DNA from: Bacilli bacterium
GTDB lineage: Bacteria > Bacillota_I > Bacilli_A > RF39 > UBA660
NCBI GenBank assembly: GCA_028693275.1
Contig: JAQUVS010000001.1
Location: forward strand, 79,132 to 129,205
DNA length: 50,074 nucleotides
Reading direction: 5' to 3'
The notes under the pieces were generated by a model that saw nothing but the letters and a program-made list of their open reading frames with translations, was not told the DNA's origin and ran no database searches. Shown here piece after piece: positions 9,115 through 17,081 of the stretch. The position numbers and the translations under genes are program-made. Positions within the stretch are counted from its first letter, which is position 1. Every line of letters begins with the position of its first letter.

Positions 9115-9342
9115 AATAAATGTTTTGATTGAGAAGTTAAATTTGAGATATTAAGAGAGTTTCTGGTTGGTGAAAAGAAATTATAATTGAATTTAAAACA
9201 TGGCTCATGAACAGATTATTTGATATGTAAGATAATCCGTTTGATCTACGTTACAGATGAAATTAAGTGCATGGAACTAGTTCTATGAATTAAGGTGGTA
9301 CCGCGATTATAATTCGTCCTTATGTTTTATAATCGTTTTTTT
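9115..9342 (+). promoter_or_regulatory. T-box leader, probably tRNA-Met responsive
   Basis: This 228-base leader carries the diagnostic T-box AAGGTGGTACCGCG at 9292-9305, whose UGGU bulge would pair with the ACCA end of an uncharged tRNA with A at the discriminator position. CGTCCTT at 9315-9321 can pair with AAGG to make the antiterminator. A mutually exclusive terminator follows at 9304-9342. Stem I appears to close by GTT..TGAG (about 9123-9132) with CTCA..AAC (9204-9212), which places ATG (9200-9202) at the expected specifier position, i.e. methionine. This agrees with metG downstream. The leader controls dut and metG, and possibly tatD. Confidence 0.92.
9304..9342 (+). terminator. T-box attenuator terminator
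   Basis: A perfect 9-bp stem, CGATTATAA (9304-9312) with TTATAATCG (9327-9335), is followed by seven T. Its 5' arm overlaps the end of the T-box motif and its loop contains the antiterminator partner, so the two structures exclude each other. Confidence 0.9.
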
Positions 9343-9356
9343 GTGGAGGTGAGTTT

Positions 9357-9839
9357 ATGAAACGTTTTTTTGAAAAAATAAGTATTGATCAATTTTCTAA
9401 GGATATTAGTTGTGATATCAATCTTTATAATAATTATAATTTGCCTGTTAGGACGACAAAGTATAGTGCTGGTTATGATTTTGAATCACTTTATGATTTT
9501 GTTTTAAAGCCAGGCGAATCTTTAAAAATACCAACAGGGATAAAAGTTAGTATGTATAATGATGAGGTTTTACTTTTACTTGTAAGGAGTAGTATGGGTT
9601 TTAAGTATAATATACGGATGTGTAACCAAGTTGGAGTTATTGATAGTGATTATTATAATTCTAATGAAAACGAAGGTCACATTTGGATTAAAATTAAGAA
9701 TGAAGGTAATCTTGATTTTATTGTTAAAAAAGGTGATAAAATAGCTCAAGGATTATTTACAAAATATTTAATGGTCGAAGACGAAGAAATGCCGGATCAA
9801 CCTAGAGTTTCGGGTTTTGGTTCGACAAATAAGGAGTGA
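9357..9839 (+). CDS. dut: dUTP diphosphatase (trimeric dUTPase)
   Basis: A 160-residue protein carrying all five motifs of the homotrimeric dUTPase family: SAGYDF (I, near 37-42), RSSMGF (II, near 78), NQVGVIDSDYY (III, near 90), GDKIAQGLF (IV, near 131) and RVSGFGSTNKE at the very C terminus (V). It hydrolyses dUTP to dUMP and pyrophosphate, keeping uracil out of DNA. It has a strong GGAGGTGA ribosome site. It is the first gene after the Met T-box, and its stop is only five bases before metG, so dUTPase expression should follow methionine-tRNA charging, which is unusual. Confidence 0.93.
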   Translation: MKRFFEKISIDQFSKDISCDINLYNNYNLPVRTTKYSAGYDFESLYDFVLKPGESLKIPTGIKVSMYNDEVLLLLVRSSMGFKYNIRMCNQVGVIDSDYYNSNENEGHIWIKIKNEGNLDFIVKKGDKIAQGLFTKYLMVEDEEMPDQPRVSGFGSTNKE

Positions 9840-9844
9840 TAAAA

Positions 9845-11389
9845 ATGGAAAAGTATTATATAAGTACTGCAATTGCATATACATCAGGGAAACCACATAT
9901 TGGTAATGTTTATGAAATCATATTAGCAGATGCAATTGCTAGATTTAAAAGATTTAAAGGGTATGATGTTTATTTTCAAACAGGTACTGATGAACACGGT
10001 GAAAAGATTGAATTAAAAGCAAAAGAAGCAAATCTTACACCGCAACAATTTGTTGATAATATAGCAGATGAAATAAGAACTATTTGGGATAAAATGAATA
10101 CTAGCTATGATAGATTTGTTAGAACAACAGATAAAAACCATGAACAACAAGTTCAAAAGATATTTAAAAAATTGTATGATAATGGAGACATATATCTTTC
10201 TAAATATAAGGGATTATATTGTACTCCATGCGAATCATTCTTTACTGAAAATCAATTAGTCGATGGAAAATGCCCGGACTGTGGTAGAGAAGTAAAGGAA
10301 GCGGAAGAAGAAGCATATTTTTTTAAGTTATCTAAATATCAAGATAGATTAGTTGAATATATTCAAAATAATCCTGATTTTATTCAACCTGAATCAAGAA
10401 AAAATGAAATGATAAACAATTTTCTAAAGCCAGGATTACAAGATTTATGTGTTTCTCGTACTTCATTTACTTGGGGGATTCCTGTTGATTTTGATAGTAA
10501 ACACGTTGTTTATGTATGGATAGATGCTTTAACAAATTATATAACAAATATTGGTTATGATGTTGATAATTCAAGCGAAGAATTTTATAAATATTGGCCA
10601 GCTGATCTACATCTAGTTGGTAAAGACATTGTTCGCTTTCATACAATTTATTGGCCTATTATTTTGATGGCTCTTGATATACCGTTACCTAAAAAAGTTT
10701 TTGGACATCCATGGCTTTTATTTGGGGATGATAAAATGAGTAAATCTAAAGGGAATATTATTTATGCAGATGATTTAGCAGACGAATTTGGTGTTGATGC
10801 TGTTAGATATTACACTTTACATGAAATGCCTTTTGCGAATGATGGAGCGATAACTTATGAATTGTTGATAGAAAGAATAAATAGTGATTTAGCAAATGTA
10901 TTAGGAAATTTAGTTAATAGAACTATTTCAATGGCAAATAAGTATTTTGATGGAAATGTTTCCAATAAATTTATTGTTGATGAATTTGATGATGAATTAA
11001 AAAGTTTAGTAAATGAATTGGAAACTGAAGTAACTATTAAAATGGATAAGTTGGAGGTTTCATCTGCAATAGATAAAATATTTGATGTTTTAAGAAGAAG
11101 TAATAAATATATTGATGAAACGTTACCTTGGGTTCTTGCTAAAGAAGAAGATAAGAAGGATAGATTAGAAACAGTTATATATAATTTGTTAGAAGCAATT
11201 AGGGTAGCTGCAGTTTTACTTGAATCTTTCTTGCCTGAAACTTCATCAAAAATATTAGCTCAATTAGGAATAAGCAATAAATCTGCTATATATGAAGAAA
11301 ATTCTAAATATTTAGTTAATGAACCAGTTCCATTATTTTTAAGAATTGATAAGGAAAAGAAATTAGAAGAATTGAAGGAATTAATTTAA
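9845..11389 (+). CDS. metG: Methionyl-tRNA synthetase
   Basis: A class I synthetase of 514 residues. Signatures: AIAYTSGKPHIGNVYE at 10-25 (HIGH-type), TGTDEHGEK near 49, a zinc knuckle near 124-147 (CTPC and CPDC) and KMSKSKGN near 297. It ends after the anticodon-binding helical domain and lacks the C-terminal EMAP/tRNA-binding domain of the longer Bacillus MetS (about 660 residues); in some bacteria that domain is absent or separate. I chose the ATG at 9845 because AAGGAG (9831-9836) is ideally spaced; the in-frame GTG at 9836 lies inside that site. It is controlled with dut by the T-box. Confidence 0.97.
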   Translation: MEKYYISTAIAYTSGKPHIGNVYEIILADAIARFKRFKGYDVYFQTGTDEHGEKIELKAKEANLTPQQFVDNIADEIRTIWDKMNTSYDRFVRTTDKNHEQQVQKIFKKLYDNGDIYLSKYKGLYCTPCESFFTENQLVDGKCPDCGREVKEAEEEAYFFKLSKYQDRLVEYIQNNPDFIQPESRKNEMINNFLKPGLQDLCVSRTSFTWGIPVDFDSKHVVYVWIDALTNYITNIGYDVDNSSEEFYKYWPADLHLVGKDIVRFHTIYWPIILMALDIPLPKKVFGHPWLLFGDDKMSKSKGNIIYADDLADEFGVDAVRYYTLHEMPFANDGAITYELLIERINSDLANVLGNLVNRTISMANKYFDGNVSNKFIVDEFDDELKSLVNELETEVTIKMDKLEVSSAIDKIFDVLRRSNKYIDETLPWVLAKEEDKKDRLETVIYNLLEAIRVAAVLLESFLPETSSKILAQLGISNKSAIYEENSKYLVNEPVPLFLRIDKEKKLEELKELI

Positions 11390-11410
11390 TTTTTCTTATG
11401 GGAGGTAATT

Positions 11411-12175
11411 ATGTTTAGCGATACTCATTTGCATTTAACAAATAAGTCTGGGATCATTCCAGATGAATTTATATCAAATGCTAGTAATAGTAATGTTGAA
11501 TTTTTTTTGGCAAGCGCCTGTGAGCCTGATTATTTTGAGGAAACAATTTCCTTTTTAGATAAATATAGAAATTTTTATGTTTGTTTAGGTTTTCATCCAG
11601 AGAACTTTGATAAAGAAGGATTAAGCGAAGCAATGTTAGCTAGTTTAGAAGAAAAATTATTGTTTTCTTCTAAAGTTATTGCTCTAGGAGAAATAGGCTT
11701 AGATTATCATTGGAATGATTCTAATAAAGAAGTTCAAATTGAGGCATTTAGGAAGCAACTGGAATTAGCTGTAAAATTAAATAAGCCAGTAATTATACAT
11801 ACAAGAGATGCAATAAATCAAACATATGAAATATTAAAACAATTTAATTTAAAGGGTATAATACATAGTTTTTCTGGAAGTTATGAAATGGCAATGAAAT
11901 TTATTGAATTAGGATATTTGATTGGTATTAACGGAACAATAACATTTAAAAATAGTAAGTTATATGAAGTAGTAATGAGATTGCCTCTAGATAAAATAGT
12001 TTTAGAAACAGATAGTCCTTATTTATCTCCTGAACCATTTAGGGGTAAAACAAATGAATCTAAAAATATTCCTATTATAGCTAAAAAAGTCGGAGATTTA
12101 TTTGGTATTTCTTCTGAAGAAATAGGTAATATAACAACAAATAATTTTCTTAACTTATTTGACTTAAATAAATAA
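11411..12175 (+). CDS. tatD: TatD family metal-dependent hydrolase/DNase
   Basis: A 254-residue TIM-barrel hydrolase with the TatD pattern: DTHLHL at residues 4-9 (metal His pair), GEIGLDYHW near 92-100, HTRDA near 129, IHSFSGS near 153, and LETDSPYLSPEPFRGKTNES near 200-220. Family members are Mg-dependent 3'-5' nucleases with roles in repair and RNA quality control. It corresponds to YabD, placed after metS in Bacillus. The ribosome site is GGGAGGTAATT. No promoter or terminator is seen between metG and this gene, so it is probably the third gene of the T-box unit. Confidence 0.93.
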   Translation: MFSDTHLHLTNKSGIIPDEFISNASNSNVEFFLASACEPDYFEETISFLDKYRNFYVCLGFHPENFDKEGLSEAMLASLEEKLLFSSKVIALGEIGLDYHWNDSNKEVQIEAFRKQLELAVKLNKPVIIHTRDAINQTYEILKQFNLKGIIHSFSGSYEMAMKFIELGYLIGINGTITFKNSKLYEVVMRLPLDKIVLETDSPYLSPEPFRGKTNESKNIPIIAKKVGDLFGISSEEIGNITTNNFLNLFDLNK

Positions 12176-12215
12176 GTGTGTTATATTTTATTTATTAATG
12201 ATAGAGGTGATAACA

Positions 12216-12806
12216 GTGAGACAGATATACTCAGTACTAGGTAAGAGACTATTACTTGTTTGTTTTGTTTTCATTTTGTTTATAATTGTTGCTACAGGGA
12301 ATGGAACTAAAAAGATTATTACATATAATAGTAATAAGGTAAAATCAGTAGAAGCAATGCATATAGTTAATAAATATAATAATTTATCTAATAATTTAGT
12401 TTCTAAGGTTGTTTCAAATATGAAAGAAGTTTCTATCTTTGGTGCATCTACTCCTATTAAATTTTATGGACAGATGACAGGATATGGTCCTGATTGTGTT
12501 GGATGCAGTGGTATCCTTGCTTGTCCTCCAAGACAAGATGTTAGAGGTGGAAATATATATTTTGATGATTCTACATATGGTAGAGTTCGTATTTTAGCTG
12601 CAGATTCAGCAATTCCTTGCGGAAGCATTATTAAGATAAGTGGAGTGACTTTTTCACAACAACCAATATTGGGAATTGTGTTGGATAGAGGATCTGCTAT
12701 TAAGGGAAATATAATTGATTTTCTTGTAGAAAGTACAGCATATGCAGGGGCAAACATAGGTAGGCAAACTAATGTTAGTTTTGATGTAATAAGATGGGGA
12801 TGGTAA
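12216..12806 (+). CDS. Membrane-anchored 3D-domain protein (putative lytic transglycosylase)
   Basis: A 196-residue protein with an N-terminal membrane anchor or signal (LLLVCFVFILFIIVATG, residues about 12-28), a linker to about 75, and a C-terminal 3D domain: YGPDCVGCSG, YGRVRILAADSAIPCGS, GIVLDRGSAIKGN and IDFL. The conserved Asp residues of this domain are those of MltA-like peptidoglycan-cleaving enzymes. In Bacillus the gene after yabD is yabE, an Rpf-like protein with DUF348 and G5 modules before the 3D domain; here only anchor plus 3D remain. I prefer the GTG at 12216 behind GAGGTGA; the ATG at 12198 has no ribosome site. Confidence 0.82.
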   Translation: MRQIYSVLGKRLLLVCFVFILFIIVATGNGTKKIITYNSNKVKSVEAMHIVNKYNNLSNNLVSKVVSNMKEVSIFGASTPIKFYGQMTGYGPDCVGCSGILACPPRQDVRGGNIYFDDSTYGRVRILAADSAIPCGSIIKISGVTFSQQPILGIVLDRGSAIKGNIIDFLVESTAYAGANIGRQTNVSFDVIRWGW

Positions 12807-12820
12807 TTCCCATTTTTATT
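12794..12820 (+). terminator. Intrinsic terminator spanning the 3D-gene stop codon
   Basis: ATGGGGA (12794-12800) pairs with TTCCCAT (12807-12813; one G-T), followed by TTTTATT. The TAA stop (12804-12806) is in the six-base loop. Confidence 0.7.
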
Positions 12821-12848
12821 TTACTTAAATTAATACTTATGATATTAT
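12820..12848 (+). promoter_or_regulatory. Promoter for the SipW-type peptidase
   Basis: TTTACT (12820-12825), 17 bases, TATTAT (12843-12848). The predicted start near 12855 leaves a leader of about 16 bases before GTG 12871. Confidence 0.55.
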
Positions 12849-12870
12849 TTATATAGAATAGGTGATTAAT

Positions 12871-13464
12871 GTGAATAAAATTAATAAATTTATCCAGCCA
12901 TTTTATGGTATTTTAAAGATATTTAGTAAATTTATTTTTGCTAGTTTTCTTTTAGTGTTTATTTTTTTTATTTTAATAATATCAATTTATTTACTTGATA
13001 ACAAATTAAATGTACGTACTGGAAAATATAATTATCCAATATATAGTGCTTATATAATTATAAGTGAAAGTATGGTGCCTAAAATAAAAATTAATGATGC
13101 AGTGATTAATTTTAGAATAGAAAATAACAAGATAAAAATAGGTGATGTAATTACTTTTGTATCTAATTCTCCAGTTTCAAATGGAATTACTGTTACTCAT
13201 AGAGTTATTGATATCGTCAAGAGTTCTGAAGATGGTGATATTGCATTTAGAACTAAAGGAGATAATAATTTTTCTCCTGATTCATCATTTGTGATGGAAG
13301 ATGATGTTATTGGTAAAGTTATGTTTATTTTTCCCAAAATAGGTTATCTACAAAATTTCCTTTCTAAGAATATAATTTTTGTTTTTTTTACTATTTTTAT
13401 TTGTGTTTTTATAATTATTTTAGATTTTTTTAAATATGTCACTAAGAAATATATTGAAAGATAG
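12871..13464 (+). CDS. sipW: Signal peptidase I, SipW/ER type
   Basis: A 197-residue membrane protease. One membrane segment is at about 22-42 and a second near the C terminus (about 168-187). Between them lie the ER-type signal peptidase boxes: ISESMVPKI with nucleophile Ser67, VTHRVIDIV with His110 in place of the bacterial catalytic Lys, and TKGDNN near 132-137. Ser-His chemistry marks the SipW/archaeal/ER class rather than the Lys class (SipS). In Bacillus SipW processes TasA and TapA of the biofilm matrix. The start is GTG 12871 with AGGTGAT at 12860-12866. A nearby surface protein at 14323 is a possible partner, which is inference. Confidence 0.87.
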   Translation: MNKINKFIQPFYGILKIFSKFIFASFLLVFIFFILIISIYLLDNKLNVRTGKYNYPIYSAYIIISESMVPKIKINDAVINFRIENNKIKIGDVITFVSNSPVSNGITVTHRVIDIVKSSEDGDIAFRTKGDNNFSPDSSFVMEDDVIGKVMFIFPKIGYLQNFLSKNIIFVFFTIFICVFIIILDFFKYVTKKYIER

Positions 13465-13480
13465 TATATTTCTTTTTTTT
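13445..13480 (+). terminator. Intrinsic terminator spanning the sipW stop codon
   Basis: A perfect 9-bp stem, AGAAATATA (13445-13453) with TATATTTCT (13465-13473), is followed by seven T. The TAG stop (13462-13464) is at the 3' edge of the loop. Confidence 0.8.
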
Positions 13481-13481
13481 A

Positions 13482-13490
13482 TGGTATATT
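13482..13490 (+). promoter_or_regulatory. Extended -10 promoter for rsmA
   Basis: TGGTATATT is an extended -10 box with no clear -35. Transcription would start near 13497, giving a leader of about 10 bases that barely holds the GGTGATT ribosome site. Confidence 0.45.
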
Positions 13491-13505
13491 TAAGTTGGTG
13501 ATTTT

Positions 13506-14312
13506 ATGAAACTTGATAATTTTAAGTTTAAAAAAGTTTATGGACAAAACTTTTTAAAAGATGATAATATTGTAAGAAAAATAGTTGATGTAGCAGATAT
13601 TGATGATCAATCTCTAGTTATAGAAGTTGGCCCAGGCTCTGGAATGTTAACAAAACAACTTTGTCCTAGAGCTAAACAAGTTCTTTCTTATGAAATTGAT
13701 TCATCTTTAGAAGATATTTTAATAAAAAATTTAAAGAATTATGAAAATTTAGAAATTATTTTTGATGATTTTATGAAAAGAGATTTAAAAAGTGATATTT
13801 CTAAATATAGCTATAATAAATTATATGTTGTTGCAAATTTACCATATTATATTACTACTCCAATAATAAATAAAATTATTGATAGCGATTTAGATTTAAA
13901 TAAGATGGTTTTAATGGTACAAAAAGAAGTTGGAGATAGATTTGCTGCTAATACTAATTCGAGTGAATATGGTTCAATAACAGTGTATTTAAATTATTAT
14001 TTTAATGTTAAAAAAGAATTTTTAGTTGATAGAGCAAATTTTATTCCTATGCCAAATGTGGATAGCATTATTATTTCTTTAACAAAGAAAGATAAGAGAC
14101 AAATTTGTGATAATGAAGAAATTTTCTTTACTCTAGTTAGAGATAGTTTTAAATTCAAAAGAAAAAATATAAGAAACAATTTAAAATCATATGATTTAAA
14201 TTTAGTTGAAAAAGTATTGAAAAAATTTGATTTAGATTTAACTTCTAGAGCAGAACAGATACCTTTAGAAGTTTTTATAGAACTTAGTAATGAAATAAGT
14301 AAAAATAAATAG
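13506..14312 (+). CDS. rsmA: 16S rRNA (adenine(1518)-N6/adenine(1519)-N6)-dimethyltransferase
   Basis: A 268-residue KsgA/RsmA enzyme. GQNFLKDDNI near 14-23 is the N-terminal hallmark, VIEVGPGSGMLT near 38-49 is the SAM motif I, and ANLPYYITTPI near 114-124 is the catalytic NLPY motif. A C-terminal helical domain completes it. It dimethylates two adjacent adenines at the 3' end of 16S rRNA. In Bacillus, rnmV (a Toprim nuclease for 5S maturation) lies just before it; that gene is missing here and the SipW-type peptidase occupies the place. The next gene starts 10 bases after the stop. Confidence 0.95.
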   Translation: MKLDNFKFKKVYGQNFLKDDNIVRKIVDVADIDDQSLVIEVGPGSGMLTKQLCPRAKQVLSYEIDSSLEDILIKNLKNYENLEIIFDDFMKRDLKSDISKYSYNKLYVVANLPYYITTPIINKIIDSDLDLNKMVLMVQKEVGDRFAANTNSSEYGSITVYLNYYFNVKKEFLVDRANFIPMPNVDSIIISLTKKDKRQICDNEEIFFTLVRDSFKFKRKNIRNNLKSYDLNLVEKVLKKFDLDLTSRAEQIPLEVFIELSNEISKNK

Positions 14313-14322
14313 GAGTGATAAT

Positions 14323-14889
14323 ATGGATCTTTCTAGTAAAAAAGTTTTTATAAATTATAAATATTTTTTAGTCTTACCTATAATTCTTTTAGTTTATTTT
14401 GTTTTTGGTTTTTATAATTATAATAATGAACAAAGTAAGATAGATTATAATGTTGAAAATAACAAATATTTACAAAGTAGTTTTTCTTTTGATAAAGAAG
14501 AAGGATATATGGATTTGGTAGATATAATAGATACAAAACCTATTTCTGATTTGGAAGCTGCTGATCTTGATGGTTATAAATTTAGTGTTAAAAACATATA
14601 TGAAGAAGCAATTGATTATGTGATCAAAATTGTCCCAAATGAAGAGATGATAAAATTTGATAACTGTGCTGATAATTTAATAGATAGTTCTTATTTGAGA
14701 TATAAATTAGATAATCAAAATAATAGATTTTTTCTAGAAAATGAACAAGAAATTTTATATAAAGGTCATCTTGAAAAAGGTAGTTCAAATATTCATATTT
14801 TAAAAATATGGGTTACAAACTTGATAGATGGTGCCACTATAAATAGGCATTTTCACGGGAAAATTCAAATATCTAGAATAAATGATTAA
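14323..14889 (+). CDS. Single-pass surface protein of unknown function
   Basis: I do not recognise a named family in this 188-residue protein. Residues about 13-31 form one membrane segment after a basic start, so the rest should be outside. The exterior part alternates short hydrophobic strands with polar turns (KFSVKNIYEEAIDYVIKIVP, then IHILKIWV and HFHGKIQIS), consistent with a beta-sandwich. That layout resembles secreted matrix proteins processed by SipW peptidases such as TasA/CalY, but no clear SipW-type signal motif is visible, so the similarity is tentative. It has a GGAGTGATA ribosome site and is probably co-transcribed with rsmA. Confidence 0.6.
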   Translation: MDLSSKKVFINYKYFLVLPIILLVYFVFGFYNYNNEQSKIDYNVENNKYLQSSFSFDKEEGYMDLVDIIDTKPISDLEAADLDGYKFSVKNIYEEAIDYVIKIVPNEEMIKFDNCADNLIDSSYLRYKLDNQNNRFFLENEQEILYKGHLEKGSSNIHILKIWVTNLIDGATINRHFHGKIQISRIND

Positions 14890-14915
14890 AAAAACGTTCA
14901 AATATTGATATTTTC

Positions 14916-14942
14916 TTGATTTTTTATATTTTGTATTATAAT
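14916..14942 (+). promoter_or_regulatory. Probable spoVG promoter
   Basis: A perfect TATAAT (14937-14942) lies 15 bases after TTGATT (14916-14921); the spacing is one to two bases short. Bacillus spoVG is sigma-H dependent; I see no convincing sigma-H match here. Confidence 0.5.
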
Positions 14943-14982
14943 ATATAAATATAAAGTTAATACTTTAGAAGGAGGATTTCGC

Positions 14983-15270
14983 ATGAAAATAACATCTGTT
15001 AATGTTCGTAAAATCGAAAAAGAAGGTTCAAGAATGAAAGGAATCGCATCTGTTCTTTTGGATGATAGTTTTGCAATTCATGATATTAGAATTATTGAAG
15101 GGGATAGTGGATTATTTATCGCTATGCCAAGCAAAAAAACTATAGCTGGAAGTTATAGAGATATTGCACATCCTGTTAATCAAGAAGTTAGAGCAATGTT
15201 TGAAACAGAAATCTTAGAAGCTTATGAAAAAGCTGAAGATTTTTCTGCAAGTACTTCAGAAGAAGAATAA
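14983..15270 (+). CDS. spoVG: Septation/RNA-binding regulator SpoVG
   Basis: A 95-residue SpoVG of normal length. Conserved blocks: MKITSVNVRKIEKEG at the start, GIASVLLDDSFAIHDIRI near 20-37, and FIAMPSKK near 47-54 followed by a DIAHPVN segment. SpoVG is a small site-specific nucleic acid binding protein. It is widespread in Bacillota, including non-sporulating species, where it affects division, cell wall and virulence genes. It has a strong ribosome site (AGAAGGAGG), its own promoter and its own terminator, so it is monocistronic. The acidic tail (EDFSASTSEEE) is typical. Its presence is not evidence for sporulation. Confidence 0.96.
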   Translation: MKITSVNVRKIEKEGSRMKGIASVLLDDSFAIHDIRIIEGDSGLFIAMPSKKTIAGSYRDIAHPVNQEVRAMFETEILEAYEKAEDFSASTSEEE

Positions 15271-15290
15271 AAGACTTAGGTCTTTTTTTT
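15269..15290 (+). terminator. spoVG terminator
   Basis: A 7-bp stem, AAAAGAC with GTCTTTT, around a TTAG tetraloop, then a T run. The last bases of the stop codon start the stem. Confidence 0.85.
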
Positions 15291-15323
15291 TACATTTAAT
15301 ATGTAAAGTAAGCTTATTATTTG

Positions 15324-15351
15324 TTGATAAATTTATAATAGTTGCTATAAT
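15324..15351 (+). promoter_or_regulatory. Promoter for divIC
   Basis: TTGATA (15324-15329), 16 bases, TATAAT (15346-15351); predicted start near 15358. Confidence 0.75.
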
Positions 15352-15377
15352 ATAAACTATAAGGGTAGGTGGATTTT

Positions 15378-15671
15378 ATGGTGAAAGTTACAAATAAAAA
15401 TAGAGCTAGATTTTTTTTCTTTGGAATAACATCTTTTGCTATTTTATCCGCAATTATAGTCTTTATTGGAAGTTATTGGATTCAAATATTAGATAAATAT
15501 AAAGAAAAGAAAAACTTGGATGAAAAAATCATAACTTTAAAGGAAAAAGAAGAACAATTAAAATTAGATGTTGAAAAGCTAGAAGACCCTGAATATATTG
15601 CTCGTTATGCTAGAGAAAAGTATATGTATTCTAAAAACGGTGAATATATAATTATAATGCCAGAAGATTAA
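15378..15671 (+). CDS. divIC: Septum formation initiator family protein (DivIC/FtsB-like)
   Basis: A 97-residue bitopic protein. A short basic N terminus leads into one membrane helix (about residues 11-33). A coiled coil follows at about 38-70 (KEKKNLDEKIITLKEKEEQL) and then the conserved C-terminal box DPEYIARYAREKYMYSKNGE. This is the DivIC/FtsB division-complex family, which links FtsL and FtsQ/DivIB and helps activate septal synthesis. The start is ATG 15378 behind AGGTGG; the GTG at 15369 falls inside that site. The position before tilS matches Bacillus. Confidence 0.9.
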   Translation: MVKVTNKNRARFFFFGITSFAILSAIIVFIGSYWIQILDKYKEKKNLDEKIITLKEKEEQLKLDVEKLEDPEYIARYAREKYMYSKNGEYIIIMPED

Positions 15672-15684
15672 TTCTTCTTTTTTT
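15662..15684 (+). terminator. divIC terminator
   Basis: AGAAGA (15662-15667) pairs with TCTTCT (15673-15678), then a T run to 15684. The TAA stop lies in the five-base loop. Confidence 0.75.
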
Positions 15685-15741
15685 ATAGTTAAATTTCAGT
15701 ATTTGTTATATAATATATTAGATGTAAAAGGTGGTGTCGTT

Positions 15742-17067
15742 ATGGATAAAGTTAATAGATTTTTAATTGAAGAATTAAAATTAAATAAAGATGATGTTAT
15801 TGTAGTTGGTTGTTCAGGTGGTCCAGATTCCATGTTGTTGATGTTTACTTTAATTCAATTAAGAAAAGAAATTGGTTTCAAAATTGTTTGTGCTCATGTT
15901 AACCATAATCTTAGAAAAGAAAGTAAAAAAGAGTGTATTTTTCTAAATAATTGGTGTAATCTAAATAATGTGACATTTGAAACTATGACAATTGAGAATT
16001 ATGGTGATGATAATTTTCATAATGAAGCAAGAAATATAAGATATCATTATTTTGAGTCTATAATAGAAAAGTATAATGGTAATTATTTAATGACTGCTCA
16101 TCATGGTGATGATCTAATTGAAACAATAATGATGAGAATTGTTAGGGGTTCAACTTTAGGTGGATATGCAGGCTTTTCTCAAGTTTTAAATATGGGAGAT
16201 TATAGTATAGTTAGACCACTTATCTACTTAACTAAAGATCAAATAAGTAAATATAATAAAATTAATAAAATACCTTTTGTTATTGATAAATCAAATTTTA
16301 AAGATAAATATACTAGAAATCGTTATAGAAAATATATCTTACCTTTTTTGAAAAAAGAGGATGTTAATGTTCATGAAAAATTTTTAAGATTTAGCAAGAC
16401 ATTAGAAAGTTATAGTAAATATATTGACAAAGTAGTTGAAGAGCTATGTTTCGAAATATATAATAATAATTCATTAGATTTAAATCTTTTATTGAATGAA
16501 GAATATATTATTCAAGAAAAGATAATTTATAAGATATTAGAAAATTATTATGAGGATGATTTAATTTTAATAAATAATAGACATGTTGAGTTGATTTTTG
16601 ATTTAATTAAATCAAATAAAAAAAATACTTATATATATTTGCCTAATAATATAAAAGTAAATAAAAATTATGATAGATTAAGTTTTACTTTTGAAAGTGA
16701 TGACGTAAATGATTATGAAATTGAATTGATTAATTTTGTTAGTTTACCTAATAAGAAAAATTTAGAAATAGTTGAATCTTGGGATACAAACGGTAACGAA
16801 ATTTGTAGAATTAATACAAATGAAGTTTGTTTTCCTTTAAGAGTAAGAACTAGAAGGCATGGGGATAAAATGTCATTAAAAGGGACTAATGGTCATAAGA
16901 AAGTTAAAGATATATTTATCGATAAAAAAATTGATATAAAAGAAAGAGATATGTGGCCAATAGTGGTTGACTCTAAAGATAATATAGTTTGGATTCCTGG
17001 GCTTAAAAAGAGTAAATTTTGTAAACAAAAAACTGAAAAATGTGATATAATAATAAGATATTATTAG
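15742..17067 (+). CDS. tilS: tRNA(Ile)-lysidine synthase
   Basis: A 441-residue TilS. The PP-loop is GCSGGPDSM (S-G-G-P-D-S at 25-30). CAHVNHNLRKES near 54 and YLMTAHHGDD near 113 are the other N-terminal landmarks. The TilS C-terminal domain follows with RVRTRRHGDKM near 373. The enzyme adds lysine to C34 of the tRNA-Ile that reads AUA and is essential, which fits an AT-rich genome full of ATA codons. The start ATG 15742 has AAAGGTGG upstream; a TATAAT at 15709-15714 may be the -10 of its promoter, with a poor -35. ftsH follows after 14 bases. Confidence 0.95.
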   Translation: MDKVNRFLIEELKLNKDDVIVVGCSGGPDSMLLMFTLIQLRKEIGFKIVCAHVNHNLRKESKKECIFLNNWCNLNNVTFETMTIENYGDDNFHNEARNIRYHYFESIIEKYNGNYLMTAHHGDDLIETIMMRIVRGSTLGGYAGFSQVLNMGDYSIVRPLIYLTKDQISKYNKINKIPFVIDKSNFKDKYTRNRYRKYILPFLKKEDVNVHEKFLRFSKTLESYSKYIDKVVEELCFEIYNNNSLDLNLLLNEEYIIQEKIIYKILENYYEDDLILINNRHVELIFDLIKSNKKNTYIYLPNNIKVNKNYDRLSFTFESDDVNDYEIELINFVSLPNKKNLEIVESWDTNGNEICRINTNEVCFPLRVRTRRHGDKMSLKGTNGHKKVKDIFIDKKIDIKERDMWPIVVDSKDNIVWIPGLKKSKFCKQKTEKCDIIIRYY

Positions 17068-17081
17068 CAAGGAGGGAAAAT

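Noticed and set aside
9821-9827. TTCGACA, a perfect 0A-box complement (TGTCGAA) that could bind the Spo0A-like protein
   Set aside because: It lies in the conserved GFGST coding motif at the end of dut, not in a promoter, and a single 7-mer is expected by chance.
12464-12757. 97-codon minus-strand frame inside the 3D-domain gene
   Set aside because: It mirrors a conserved coding region, has no ribosome site and no recognisable product.
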